64,000 nt of DNA from Nemorincola sp044225795 (lineage in GTDB: Bacteria; Bacteroidota; Bacteroidia; Chitinophagales; Chitinophagaceae): assembly GCA_044225795.1 (NCBI GenBank), contig JBGAIF010000004.1, positions 62,001 to 126,000 on the forward strand. The letters run 5' to 3'. The first letter of the stretch is position 1. Each line of letters begins with the position of its first letter. Made by a program: the position numbers and the translations under genes. Of the stretch, positions 43,437 through 51,272 are shown piece by piece. The notes beneath the pieces were generated by a model, which was given only the letters and a program-made list of their open reading frames with translations, did no database searches and was not told where the DNA came from.

Positions 43437-45248
43437 ATGGCCCGCAGAGGAGAAAAAAGTAATGACGATCTGCCCAAAGCTAAGATCAGCAAACAGGCAG
43501 TAAAAGAAGCAAGGGAAATATTCCGGTATCTTGTTCCGTATAAATGGCATTTTGTCACCGGGTTGATATTCATCGCTCTTTCTTCTGGGAATACTATGCT
43601 GTTCCCGATGCTGCTGCAGAAATTGATTGATAGCGCAAACGGCACCCTGAAGGGTCCGTTCAAATTCAGTCCGTCAACTATTGCGCTTATAATGCTTGGT
43701 TTTCAAACTCTTCAGATCATTATATCTTATGGGCGCATCTATTTCTTTACCTATGTCGGAGAGAATGCTGTTGCCGATATGCGCAGGGATATATACAAGC
43801 GTATTATATCCATGCCAATGGACTTCTTTGCCCAACGTAGAGTCGGGGAGCTATCCAGCCGTATTACCGCCGATGTGTCACAGATACAGGATGCGGTAAC
43901 ATCCGTATTTGCCGAGATACTGCGGGGTGTCCTTACTATGGTCATCGGCATTGGTTTCATTTTGTACATCAGCCCCAAAATGACATTGTTGATGCTTTCT
44001 GTTATTCCTGTTATCGTCGTTATCGCGCTCGTATTCAGTAAGTTCATCCGCAAATTGTCTCGTGAGGCACAAGATCAGTTGGCCGACTCCGGGACCATTG
44101 TCCAGGAAACCCTGCAGGGCATTGGCAATGTAAAATCATTTTCCAATGAATGGTACGAAATAGGCAGGTATAACACCAGCATCAGGAACCTTGTGAAACT
44201 CGCTGTCAGAAATGGCAGGTTTCGCGGTTTATTCATTTCGTCTATGCTCTTCTCTGTCTTTGGTGCGGTCATCCTTATTGTTTGGTATGGTGCCGGGCTA
44301 ATGCAGAAAGGAAAATTATCCATCGGCGATCTCACAGCATTTGTGATCTGCACAGCCTTCGTTGGAGGAACAATGGCGGGGTTTGCAGAGTTATATGCGC
44401 AATTGCAAAAAACGCTGGGAGCCACACAGCGTGTTCGGGAATTATTGCACGAACAAGCTGAAGATGTGTCTTTTGCCGAAGAACCACTGAAAGGGGAGTA
44501 CACGTTAAATGGCAATGTAGAGTTGAGGAGTATAGGGTTCAGCTATCCTTCCCGCAAGGAGATTCAGGTACTGCGGGATATAAGTATCAGAGCCGGTAGT
44601 GGGCAGCAAGTGGCTATTGTTGGTCCGAGTGGTGCCGGTAAGAGCACGATCGTATCCCTCTTATTGAGGTTTTACGCACCCGATAAAGGAAGTATTCTGT
44701 TCGATGGAAAGGATGCCACTGGCATACCGGTAACACAATTGCGTAAGCAAATGGCACTTGTGCCGCAGGATATATTATTGTTTGGTGGATCTATCCGCGA
44801 TAACATAGCATATGGTCGCCCGGGTGCTTCAATTACTGAGATACAGGAAGCGGCTGCAAAAGCCAATGCTCATGATTTTATTATGAACTTCCCCGAAGGT
44901 TATGACACAATAGTAGGGGAGCGGGGTATTCAGTTGTCTGGGGGGCAAAGGCAGCGTGTGGCCATTGCCCGTGCCATACTAAAAGACCCGGTTATTTTAT
45001 TGCTCGATGAGGCTACCAGCGCACTTGACTCTGAGTCAGAAGCCCTCGTACAGGAGGCTCTTCAGAACCTCATGAAAGGGCGTACCTCGTTTGTCATTGC
45101 ACATAGGCTTTCCACTATTCGCAATGCCGATCAGATCATTGTGCTCGAAGATGGTAAGGTAAAGGAAAGCGGTACACATGCACAACTCATAGCCCTGGAA
45201 GAAGGCCTCTATAGGAACATGAACAAACTACAATTGTTTGAATCCTGA
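43437..45248 (+). CDS. MsbA-like ABC exporter (permease-ATPase fusion)
   Basis: 603 residues: six membrane helices (about 30-325; WHFVTGLIFIALSSGNTMLF, LTMVIGIGFILYISP), then an ATPase with Walker A VGPSGAGKSTIVSL (near 395), Q-loop (ALVPQDILLFGGSI), signature QLSGGQRQRVAIARA, Walker B ILLLDEATSALD and the H-loop FVIAHRLSTIRNA. Homodimeric half-transporter of the lipid/drug exporter type; MsbA-like lipid A transport is likely but not proven. Start at 43437 (MARRGEKS) rather than 43416 because the promoter covers the latter. Its stop is three bases from that of the converging lipoprotein gene. Confidence 0.92.
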   Translation: MARRGEKSNDDLPKAKISKQAVKEAREIFRYLVPYKWHFVTGLIFIALSSGNTMLFPMLLQKLIDSANGTLKGPFKFSPSTIALIMLGFQTLQIIISYGRIYFFTYVGENAVADMRRDIYKRIISMPMDFFAQRRVGELSSRITADVSQIQDAVTSVFAEILRGVLTMVIGIGFILYISPKMTLLMLSVIPVIVVIALVFSKFIRKLSREAQDQLADSGTIVQETLQGIGNVKSFSNEWYEIGRYNTSIRNLVKLAVRNGRFRGLFISSMLFSVFGAVILIVWYGAGLMQKGKLSIGDLTAFVICTAFVGGTMAGFAELYAQLQKTLGATQRVRELLHEQAEDVSFAEEPLKGEYTLNGNVELRSIGFSYPSRKEIQVLRDISIRAGSGQQVAIVGPSGAGKSTIVSLLLRFYAPDKGSILFDGKDATGIPVTQLRKQMALVPQDILLFGGSIRDNIAYGRPGASITEIQEAAAKANAHDFIMNFPEGYDTIVGERGIQLSGGQRQRVAIARAILKDPVILLLDEATSALDSESEALVQEALQNLMKGRTSFVIAHRLSTIRNADQIIVLEDGKVKESGTHAQLIALEEGLYRNMNKLQLFES

Positions 45249-45251
45249 CTA

Positions 45252-45809
45252 CTAGTGGAATATCTTGAATGACCCGGTCGCGTCGCTGGTCTTATGATCG
45301 TAATACAAGTGCAAAGTAAAGGTGCCGGTGATACAATCGTCACCATCATGGGTCACATTCACAACACTGCCGGATTTTATGGCATATGTCTTGTTCTCAC
45401 CCCTGGTGTAGTCTGTGAACAATGATTGGTTATCTTTCACATAATAGTTCCCGATAAGCGACTTGGTTGAATCGTTGATCAGTGACAGGTGCACGTTTAT
45501 TTGCTGTGAATTGTGGTCGGTGAGTTCTATCTTCAGCAGGTATACACTATCCGGAGGCCTCATGTCGGTATTAGACGTCAGTGAGTAAACAGCCTGGTTA
45601 TTTCTCGTCAGGTCATTTATCAGGAACTGCTCGGTAGTGTCGTTGGGGTGCTGTGGATCATTGAAAGAAACCCTGAAATAACTTCCCTTTGAAACGGAAT
45701 CTGCACTCGGCTCTTGTAATAGATTAGTGTTGACATCATCTTTTTTCTGGCACGATGACAAATAGCTAAGTCCGGCTAATAACAATGCAAAAGTCAGGAT
45801 CTGTCTCAT
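45252..45809 (-). CDS. Lipoprotein of unknown function
   Basis: 185 residues. Signal peptide with lipobox: MRQILTFALLLAGLSYLSSC, Cys at position 20, followed by QKKDDVNTN. The mature part is beta-rich (YFRVSFNDPQHPNDTTEQFL, VYLLKIELTDHNSQQINVHL, CITGTFTLHLYYD) and looks like a single beta-sandwich, similar in character to domains that follow the lipidated Cys in Bacteroidota surface lipoproteins. No enzyme motif. Ends three bases from the converging ABC exporter gene. Function unknown. Confidence 0.8.
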   Translation of the reverse strand: MRQILTFALLLAGLSYLSSCQKKDDVNTNLLQEPSADSVSKGSYFRVSFNDPQHPNDTTEQFLINDLTRNNQAVYSLTSNTDMRPPDSVYLLKIELTDHNSQQINVHLSLINDSTKSLIGNYYVKDNQSLFTDYTRGENKTYAIKSGSVVNVTHDGDDCITGTFTLHLYYDHKTSDATGSFKIFH

Positions 45810-45945
45810 TGAGGCATTTTTTTTGTAAATATAATCTGCAATATACCAAATCGCAAATACTTTTCATAAAAATCGGTAGCATTCCCCGTGGTTAATAAGT
45901 ATAGAATTTAATGACAATTTGTATATTTGACTTCAAACATAGCCC

Positions 45946-46569
45946 ATGGAAATTCCATTGTCCAAATTTGAATTGAACGTCCTCAACAGGGCGATACATA
46001 CACAGATACTCAGTAATCCACAGATGATGCAGTTTGCGCTGCATAACATGATCGATGATCATAAAGAGGATATTATGGCTCAGGAGGGACTATCCGAGCA
46101 GGAGTTTAAAGTGCTGCAGACAAATGCAGCAAAGAATATCTTTCAGTTTCTCAGAGCCAATGAGTTCTTTTATGAGCGGGAGGGTGGTGCCTTTTTCCTT
46201 ACAGAGAAGGTGAAGCACCTGCGCGAGCAGGGCTCGATACAGGCCTATTATGAGTGGCTGCCATCAGACATGGCCCGTAAGGCAGAAGAAATGAAGATCA
46301 TAGAGCAGAGGGGCTACCTTGATAAAGACCAGGACCCTGCAGAACATCGCGATAACCTCTGGAAAGAGACCAAAGACGTCGATTATGATGTGCTGCATGA
46401 GCGCGATCCTTCTGTTCACCATAACCATATGCCGGCTCATAAATTTGAAGGTAAGCCCGGAAATGTATCCGACAGGATGAGCGGCCAGCGCAGATCTTTT
46501 TATCCGTGGATGGCTGTACTGCTGGTCATTGCACTGTTTTTATTGGCACGTTTTCTGAAGGTGATATAA
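45946..46569 (+). CDS. Tail-anchored protein with N-terminal helical domain
   Basis: 207 residues. A helical, probably winged-helix-like N-domain (NVLNRAIHTQILSNPQMMQF to AFFLTEKVKHLREQG, about 10-100) is followed by an acidic linker (LDKDQDPAEHRDNLW, DPSVHHNHMPAHK) and a single C-terminal membrane helix (FYPWMAVLLVIALFLLARFL, about 185-204). No signal peptide, so the N-domain is cytoplasmic with the tail in the inner membrane. Family not recognised. A TATATTTG -7 box at 45922-45929 gives a leader of about 10 bases. The next gene starts eight bases after the stop. Confidence 0.78.
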   Translation: MEIPLSKFELNVLNRAIHTQILSNPQMMQFALHNMIDDHKEDIMAQEGLSEQEFKVLQTNAAKNIFQFLRANEFFYEREGGAFFLTEKVKHLREQGSIQAYYEWLPSDMARKAEEMKIIEQRGYLDKDQDPAEHRDNLWKETKDVDYDVLHERDPSVHHNHMPAHKFEGKPGNVSDRMSGQRRSFYPWMAVLLVIALFLLARFLKVI

Positions 46570-46576
46570 ATAGGGT

Positions 46577-47134
46577 ATGAGAAAGCTGCTCATAGTGCTC
46601 ATGCTGCTTCCGTTTTGCGCACCTGCACAAAGCTATAAAGACGATAAGCTGCAGGATAATTTTATCGATCGTAGCTCCGGCGACTCTGTGCTGCATACCT
46701 ATTGGCATGTCTTGTGCCGCGGTAATATTACAGATCAGCTAACGATATTTTACAGGTTCTCTAAAATTAATGACAGATATTCGCTCGATATAAAGGTCAT
46801 GGATGCTGGCAGCGACGTAGTAGTGGCGCGCAATGCCGAGCTGCGCCTGCTTTTGGACGATGGTTCTTCGCTTTCATTATACAATAGCGCCTATGCGGTT
46901 AGCTGCATTGGTTGTGGCGCACGGGGTTATATGGGCAGCGATGCGCCTGGTATATCCCTTTCATATCCGGTGTCCGGCAAAGAAATGACAAAGCTGCAGC
47001 GTAGCTATGTCGAACGTGTAAAGATCTATGTTGCCTATGGTTACTGGCAGCGTAGTGTGCACGAATATAATAGCGAGGTTTTTTTCAAACAGGCCAATCT
47101 CGTCTTTAACTCCGGTTTTCATGCTTCCACTTAA
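46577..47134 (+). CDS. Secreted protein of unknown function
   Basis: 185 residues with a short signal peptide (MRKLLIVLMLLPFCAPAQ). Mature chain: VLHTYWHVLCRGNITDQLTI, then RNAELRLLLDDGSSLSLYNS, a Cys cluster SCIGCGARG (about 112-120) and ISLSYPVSGKEMTKLQRSYV. The all-beta look with a CxxC motif suggests a periplasmic domain with a disulfide or metal site. I do not recognise the family. It follows the tail-anchored gene by seven bases, so it should be co-transcribed; one protein sits at the inner membrane and the other in the periplasm. Confidence 0.78.
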   Translation: MRKLLIVLMLLPFCAPAQSYKDDKLQDNFIDRSSGDSVLHTYWHVLCRGNITDQLTIFYRFSKINDRYSLDIKVMDAGSDVVVARNAELRLLLDDGSSLSLYNSAYAVSCIGCGARGYMGSDAPGISLSYPVSGKEMTKLQRSYVERVKIYVAYGYWQRSVHEYNSEVFFKQANLVFNSGFHAST

Positions 47135-47247
47135 AGGTTGCTCGTAGCAAGTCAGATAACAAATTCATTTCTAAACGCTTATGGGCTACTGTTCCATGAC
47201 GGCCGGGCAGACGTGGATTTTTAGTGGAAAATTAATACAGTCAGTTG

Positions 47248-47278
47248 TTGAATAATTAACTTACACTCAGTAGGTTTG
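47248..47278 (+). promoter_or_regulatory. Promoter with -7 box four bases before the start codon
   Basis: TTG (47248-47250), 20 bases, TAGGTTTG (47271-47278); the ATG is at 47283. Transcription would begin at or next to the start codon, a leaderless arrangement. Confidence 0.5.
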
Positions 47279-47282
47279 GTGT

Positions 47283-47858
47283 ATGAACGGGGGGCAGTTG
47301 AATAAATATTGTGATGAAGTTTTGCGTATCCTCAACAGTAACGGCAATAAAGATCCGTTGTTATTTGGTGTAGGGGAATTCAGGAAGGAACAAAAGATCC
47401 CCGACGACCTGTTTGTCAAGATCCGGCTTTCGGAAGATGATACAAAAACGATCATCAGAACTCTCGAAGATCTTCACTATGTAAAGACCGAAACACGGGA
47501 AAGATCAAGCTATTACGACCTTGGCAACAAAGAAAATGTCAACAGCGCCATCTTTGCGGTTAGCCTTACAGACGAAGGGCGTTATTTTGTACAAACATCA
47601 TCTTTCACAAAGGAGGCCCGTTGGAAAATTCTCAACAAATGGTTTCCTAATATTCCGAATATTGTTGGCATATCTGCGGTATTCATTTCTTCCATCGCTT
47701 GTGTAATTGCAATTACAGATGCTCAGCAAAAAAAGAACGCTATTGCTAAGCAAAAGGCTGAAACAGCAAAGCAACTCAATGAGTTGGAGAAAAGAGTGAA
47801 TAACAGGATGGATAGCCTTGCAACACTTCCCGCAACAGACCGCGCAACTAAATGGTAA
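47283..47858 (+). CDS. Winged-helix-like protein with single C-terminal membrane segment
   Basis: 191 residues. N-domain (1-115): helices (LNKYCDEVLRILNSN, DTKTIIRTLEDLHYVKTETR), a wing, and the closing VSLTDEGRYFVQ, which is the typical last strand and helix start of a winged helix. Then one membrane helix (IVGISAVFISSIACVIAITD, about 127-146) and a C-terminal coiled coil (AKQLNELEKRVNNRMDSL). The same order, with shorter tail, is seen in the protein at 50628. A membrane-anchored DNA- or protein-binding domain is inferred. The leaderless promoter above fits. No homologue named by me. Confidence 0.75.
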   Translation: MNGGQLNKYCDEVLRILNSNGNKDPLLFGVGEFRKEQKIPDDLFVKIRLSEDDTKTIIRTLEDLHYVKTETRERSSYYDLGNKENVNSAIFAVSLTDEGRYFVQTSSFTKEARWKILNKWFPNIPNIVGISAVFISSIACVIAITDAQQKKNAIAKQKAETAKQLNELEKRVNNRMDSLATLPATDRATKW

Positions 47859-47944
47859 CATATGCCACTTGTTCTTATGGAAGTATTTCCTTACATTCGC
47901 AATGCCGTCTTTGAAAAATCCCGTAACAGTTAAAAAATGAACTA

Positions 47945-48124
47945 TTGATTGGAATAATTATAAGGATCATCGCTGTCATAGCGATCGTTGCCGGTTTTGT
48001 AATGAGATCTCAGGGGTATCCTGAAGGAGATGCGATACTTAAAGTAGGCATTGCCATTCTGGTTGTTATGTTCCTGCTTGGCCTGTTTAAGGTGTCCAAG
48101 CACAGTAGGGGAACACCAATGTGA
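47945..48124 (+). CDS. Small two-helix membrane protein, start uncertain
   Basis: An open frame of 59 residues with two hydrophobic helices (IGIIIRIIAVIAIVAGFVM and VGIAILVVMFLLGLFKVS) separated by RSQGYPEGDAILK. No ATG begins the frame upstream of the first helix. TTG at 47945 is the first possible start. An ATG at 47937 is followed by AAC TAT TGA; one extra A there would give ATG AAA CTA TTG and an intact MKLLIGIII start. So either TTG initiation or a one-base deletion (or read error) applies. Too short for ordinary gene calling. Function unknown. Confidence 0.45.
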   Translation: MIGIIIRIIAVIAIVAGFVMRSQGYPEGDAILKVGIAILVVMFLLGLFKVSKHSRGTPM

Positions 48125-48131
48125 TTCCGGC

Positions 48132-48347
48132 TTATTTATGAAAGCTTTTGTCCCAGTGCCTTAGTTTCCTGCTGGTGTGTTTGCTATATCCGCTGCCTGC
48201 CGGCGTGTACCAGGGCGAATGCTGCCTGGAGCGCATATGCCTTATATGCCCATGTCGGCCATGAACATCAACCCTTTGTACACGGCAACCCATCATCATA
48301 CTCGTGATGATAATGCCGGTCGTCAGAAATCTCAGGGATTGCTTCAT
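48132..48347 (-). CDS. Small basic lipoprotein
   Basis: 71 residues. Lipoprotein signal MKQSLRFLTTGIIITSMMMG followed by Cys (position 21), then a basic His/Arg/Ser-rich chain (HGRHGHIRHMRSRQHSPWYT, AGSGYSKHTSRKLRHWDKSF). The ATG at 48347 is chosen because the in-frame extension of 11 residues ahead (starting 48380) would spoil the signal peptide. His/Arg-rich and exported like the tandem proteins at 28.6-29.7 kb, but lipid anchored. No known domain. Confidence 0.6.
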   Translation of the reverse strand: MKQSLRFLTTGIIITSMMMGCRVQRVDVHGRHGHIRHMRSRQHSPWYTPAGSGYSKHTSRKLRHWDKSFHK

Positions 48348-48523
48348 GTCGTAAAAATATAAGTTTTTCCCGAACACCAAACGGTCAAATTTCTCAATCT
48401 CTTCAGTGCCTTTGCAACTGCGGTGTTAATAACAATTAATTAGAAGCATGGGCAATACAGAAATGTCGCGCTGTCGTTTATTTTAGCGGTTGTTTCCTGT
48501 ATAGCCTTTAAACAGGCTCACCT

Positions 48524-48715
48524 ATGTCCTCAAAGAACTATAAATACACCCTGGGTATTATCGGATTGCTTTTTGTGGTGTTCGGAGCGGCCACCTACAT
48601 CCATCCCACTACTTACTATCATGGCGAGTGGAAGGGGGAGTCCCCGCTCATTTGGGTGGGTTTCGGTATATTTCTTATTGCGCTCTCTTTGTATAGATTT
48701 ATGAAAAGATGGTAG
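48524..48715 (+). CDS. Small two-helix membrane protein
   Basis: 63 residues: a short basic N-terminus, a first helix (YTLGIIGLLFVVFGAATYI), a loop with HPTTYYHGEWKGESPLIWVG, and a second helix (VGFGIFLIALSLYRFMKRW). Both ends are cytoplasmic by the positive-inside rule. No family recognised, no catalytic residue apparent. The downstream lipoprotein gene has its own candidate promoter. Confidence 0.65.
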   Translation: MSSKNYKYTLGIIGLLFVVFGAATYIHPTTYYHGEWKGESPLIWVGFGIFLIALSLYRFMKRW

Positions 48716-48720
48716 CGCCG

Positions 48721-48754
48721 TTTGTTACATTCTGTTATTCATTTCGTATTTTTG
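48721..48754 (+). promoter_or_regulatory. Candidate promoter of the lipoprotein at 48775
   Basis: TTTG (48721-48724), 22 bases, TATTTTTG (48747-48754); ATG 20 bases further. Spacing is one base longer than the usual range. Confidence 0.45.
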
Positions 48755-48774
48755 ACAAACTGATCTGTCCGATT

Positions 48775-49083
48775 ATGAGAAACCTTGTATGTCTGCTTTT
48801 AGCTTCGCTTTTGGTAGTTACTGCTTGCAAGAAAAAATCTAAATTCGCGCATTCCGGTACCATTACCGGTATCGACTCTACTAAAAACTGCTCCTGTTGC
48901 AATGGATACCTCATTCATGTGAATGGCGATAGCGCCACATACAGGGCTACCAGCCTGCCTACACTTACACCCGTCACATCAGCTACGCATTTTCCGGTCA
49001 CAGTCAATTTTAATTACACGCTGGGCGATAAGTGTGGTACGAACCAGTTCATCAATGTTTCCGGTATGATCATTACCTATTGA
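48775..49083 (+). CDS. Small lipoprotein with a CCNGY-type cysteine cluster
   Basis: 102 residues. Lipobox: MRNLVCLLLASLLVVTAC, Cys at 18, then KKKSKF. The mature chain has NCSCCNGYLIHVNGDSATYR (about 41-60), VTVNFNYTLGDKCG and a VSGMIITY end: a small beta-barrel-like domain with four Cys. An upstream ATG at 48709 would put 22 residues before the signal peptide and is rejected. The next gene is another small lipoprotein; both are probably outer-membrane or periplasmic and may be partners. Function unknown. Confidence 0.72.
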   Translation: MRNLVCLLLASLLVVTACKKKSKFAHSGTITGIDSTKNCSCCNGYLIHVNGDSATYRATSLPTLTPVTSATHFPVTVNFNYTLGDKCGTNQFINVSGMIITY

Positions 49084-49146
49084 TTCAGATGCACCCGGGT
49101 TGGCTATGTCACTGTTTTTTGTAGTTTTATCCTAAATATGCTCCTC

Positions 49147-49515
49147 ATGAAGCGCTTTTCTGTATTGCTGTTATCATCTTTGTTCCTCTTTAGTGCCTGC
49201 AAACGCACGAAGACCTATTATGTACATATAGTTAAGGTGAACAATGAACAACACACAGATACCATCAAGGCTTCATCAGACTCCATCGCGTATGCCCGTG
49301 GATACAAATATTTTAAAGTAGGGGAGCTCCTCGAAAAAGATATCAAGGACAGTGTACAGAATTGCACCCCCGGAACTTATAAGAGCTTTACGGTGACCGA
49401 TGCGAAGGGGAGGATGATATCTTATAATTTATCAGATAAGGCAAAAGCTGAACTGGAGGAAAAAGCCCGCTTCATCATCTCCGGATCGGCCACAGTTTCA
49501 GAAGACGACGAATAA
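49147..49515 (+). CDS. Small lipoprotein of unknown function
   Basis: 122 residues with lipobox (MKRFSVLLLSSLFLFSAC, Cys at 18) and KRTKTYYVHIVKVNNEQHTD. The mature chain alternates short strands and a charged helix (KAKAELEEKARFII) and ends in SEDDE. An ATG three codons upstream is equally possible. It follows the preceding lipoprotein gene by 63 bases and is 10 bases before a 52-residue gene, so all three may be one transcript. No domain recognised. Confidence 0.7.
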   Translation: MKRFSVLLLSSLFLFSACKRTKTYYVHIVKVNNEQHTDTIKASSDSIAYARGYKYFKVGELLEKDIKDSVQNCTPGTYKSFTVTDAKGRMISYNLSDKAKAELEEKARFIISGSATVSEDDE

Positions 49516-49525
49516 AAATTCATAT

Positions 49526-49684
49526 ATGAGTATATCTCTCGGCGATATCGTTAAGGTCAAAGGTCATACCACACGCTGGACCGTGTCTTATGTAGAGGGT
49601 AACAAGATCTATTGCTACCACGAATCCCAGCATGGCCATTACTCCAGTATTGTGATAGATGTATCTATGCTGGAAAAAGGATAG
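49526..49684 (+). CDS. 52-residue protein, DUF2158/YodC-like
   Basis: A 52-residue frame, MSISLGDIVKVKGHTTRWTV followed by SYVEGNKIYCYHESQHGHYS and a short SIVIDVSMLEKG end. Start LGDIVKVK, a central W-T-V-x-Y-V-E and an aromatic YCYH strand match the pattern of DUF2158/YodC-type SH3-like small proteins (x-GD-x-V-x-L/V-K, then V-x-x-V...W/Y-C). It is too short for normal gene calling, lies ten bases after the lipoprotein stop, and ends nine bases before the converging cupin stop. Likely cytosolic; function unknown. Confidence 0.68.
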   Translation: MSISLGDIVKVKGHTTRWTVSYVEGNKIYCYHESQHGHYSSIVIDVSMLEKG

Positions 49685-49693
49685 CCGCGGCCG

Positions 49694-50233
49694 TTAGCAA
49701 TACCGGCCCAGGTATTTGTCCCATCCGCTCAGTTTCCCGGCCAGCATGGTCAGCGGCATCATAATGCCCATTATCATCTTCATTTTCATTTGTACAGGGG
49801 TAGAGAATGCCTTCAGGCCTTCACGTTTTTCAGTATAGAGATACTTGAACATCCAGTTCTTTTCCCCATCGTCCTGCAGCCCGGCAATGATGGCCATCAT
49901 CTTTGCCATATCGGCAGAAGGCCTCATTTCGGTGATGAGTGTTATATCTTCATTTGTTTCATTCATTAGTGAGTGGACCACATTCCTGGCCGCTGAAAAT
50001 GTTTCACCCGGTCCCCGGTAATGTTTTACGCGATCCACTACAAAGGTGGGCCGTCCTTTTACCACCGTCCAGTGTTCGTCAAAGTGTGAGTGATAATGCG
50101 CCGGGGTGGTATGGCCGCTCGATAAGATTGCTTCCATCCGGAAGACCTGGTCGTCAAAATATACCGGCTGAAAAACGTTACCTCCCCAAACCGGTATCTT
50201 TCTGAAAATGTTCACCTTGGTGGTTGCTGCCAT
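49694..50233 (-). CDS. Cupin-domain protein
   Basis: 179 residues. Cupin motif 1: TTPAHYHSHFDEHWTVVKGR (His, His, Glu metal ligands, about 42-61), motif 2: YRGPGETFSAARNVVHSLMN (about 72-91) with the final His. A C-terminal tail (about 120-179) contains a hydrophobic MIMGIMMPLTMLAG segment that may associate with the membrane. Metal-dependent oxygenase, isomerase or a plain ligand binder cannot be told apart. Single gene, nine bases from the converging 52-residue gene. Confidence 0.85.
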   Translation of the reverse strand: MAATTKVNIFRKIPVWGGNVFQPVYFDDQVFRMEAILSSGHTTPAHYHSHFDEHWTVVKGRPTFVVDRVKHYRGPGETFSAARNVVHSLMNETNEDITLITEMRPSADMAKMMAIIAGLQDDGEKNWMFKYLYTEKREGLKAFSTPVQMKMKMIMGIMMPLTMLAGKLSGWDKYLGRYC

Positions 50234-50529
50234 AGCTCATGTTTTTTGTAAAGATATCGGGCACAGTTGGGTAGCGATTGTATATAGCGGACAATCCCGT
50301 AGGTGCATCTTCTTGATCTGACTATAAGGTAGGGTAACATGTGGTTTGATTTGGATAGCTATGGTTCTGTATGGCAGACACCATAGAGTATAGTATCCCG
50401 TTTGATTCCTATTTTCTATTTAACATAATATAAATTATGGTGCAATCTTCTCGGATAAGGATTTGGCCTATACCTAGTAGACTTCACTGAATATTAATGA
50501 CTTAGAGTCCCTTTTATAAAGACGCTACA

Positions 50530-50622
50530 TTTTGGTTTTGCAACATCTTAAGATGTAACACAACACGCCAGCAATATCGCTGGCGTGAACGTTTTATGTA
50601 TATTGCATACGCAAAACCAAAA
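50530..50622. repeat. Nested inverted-repeat region upstream of the 50628 gene
   Basis: Outer arms TTTTGGTTTTGC (50530-50541) and GCAAAACCAAAA (50611-50622) are exact complements. Inside are a 14-base palindrome ACATCTTAAGATGT (50543-50556) and a hairpin CACGCCAGC-AATATC-GCTGGCGTG (50564-50587). The 393 bases between the cupin gene and 50628 hold no gene that I can see. The right outer arm is also one arm of the larger inverted repeat described next. Confidence 0.7.
50598..50621 (+). repeat. Left arm of a 24-base imperfect inverted repeat flanking one gene
   Basis: GTATATTGCATACGCAAAAC plus CAAA at 50598-50621 matches the reverse complement of 51273-51296 at 21 of 24 positions. The two arms enclose exactly one gene (50628-51242): the left arm ends six bases before its ATG and the right begins 30 bases after its stop. 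Confidence 0.65.
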
Positions 50623-50627
50623 TAAGT

Positions 50628-51242
50628 ATGCCTGACATCTTTAGCTTTAAAGACGATCTTCTCGTGCATTTAAATGAACACGATAAGGCTAATCCGGAAC
50701 AGTTTACCGACATCACCGACTTTATTAAATCTTACGGGCTATCCAAAATGTATCTTATAGCCCCAGTTATCAATGAACTTTATGCACCCGAGGACCGAAG
50801 TGCTGGATTGATAACATCATCTCATAAAAGTCTAGGGAAGTATGATTTTACCCAGTCTTACTTTAACACCCATATTACGGTTCCGATAATGGTGAGGATA
50901 ACATCTGTGGGGAAACGCTATCTTGCGGATAAAACCCGAGCAGAAACTCCTACAAGCACCACAGTATATGACAACAGAACATATACAAACACAAACGGAA
51001 TACAAGTAGTTGATTCCCCACAAGCAGAAACAAAATCAGAAAACAGCTTTTCAAAAGTAGAGTCTACAAAGAAAAAAACTTGGTGGGAGCGGCTTGATAT
51101 TATGGCAAGAATGACAATTGCCGCTATAGGTATTTGTGGAGCGGCACTTACTTTCTTTGGAATCAAATCGTGTAGCATTAATAATACATCAAGAGCGCAA
51201 CAATCCCTCCCAATAGACAGCATGAAATCCAAAACAGAATAA
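50628..51242 (+). CDS. Winged-helix-like membrane-anchored protein in an inverted-repeat unit
   Basis: 204 residues. N-domain (about 1-115) of helix-strand order (FKDDLLVHLNEHDKANPEQF, MYLIAPVINELYAPEDRS) ends in PIMVRITSVGKRYLADKT, the same last-strand signature as the protein at 47283. A Ser/Thr/Asn linker follows, then one membrane helix (ARMTIAAIGICGAALTFFG, about 163-181) and a short tail. No signal peptide. The gene is bracketed by 24-base inverted repeats, consistent with a cassette-like or regulated unit. No family known to me. Confidence 0.72.
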   Translation: MPDIFSFKDDLLVHLNEHDKANPEQFTDITDFIKSYGLSKMYLIAPVINELYAPEDRSAGLITSSHKSLGKYDFTQSYFNTHITVPIMVRITSVGKRYLADKTRAETPTSTTVYDNRTYTNTNGIQVVDSPQAETKSENSFSKVESTKKKTWWERLDIMARMTIAAIGICGAALTFFGIKSCSINNTSRAQQSLPIDSMKSKTE

Positions 51243-51272
51243 CTCTACACATTGGTAAATACTACACCCCTC

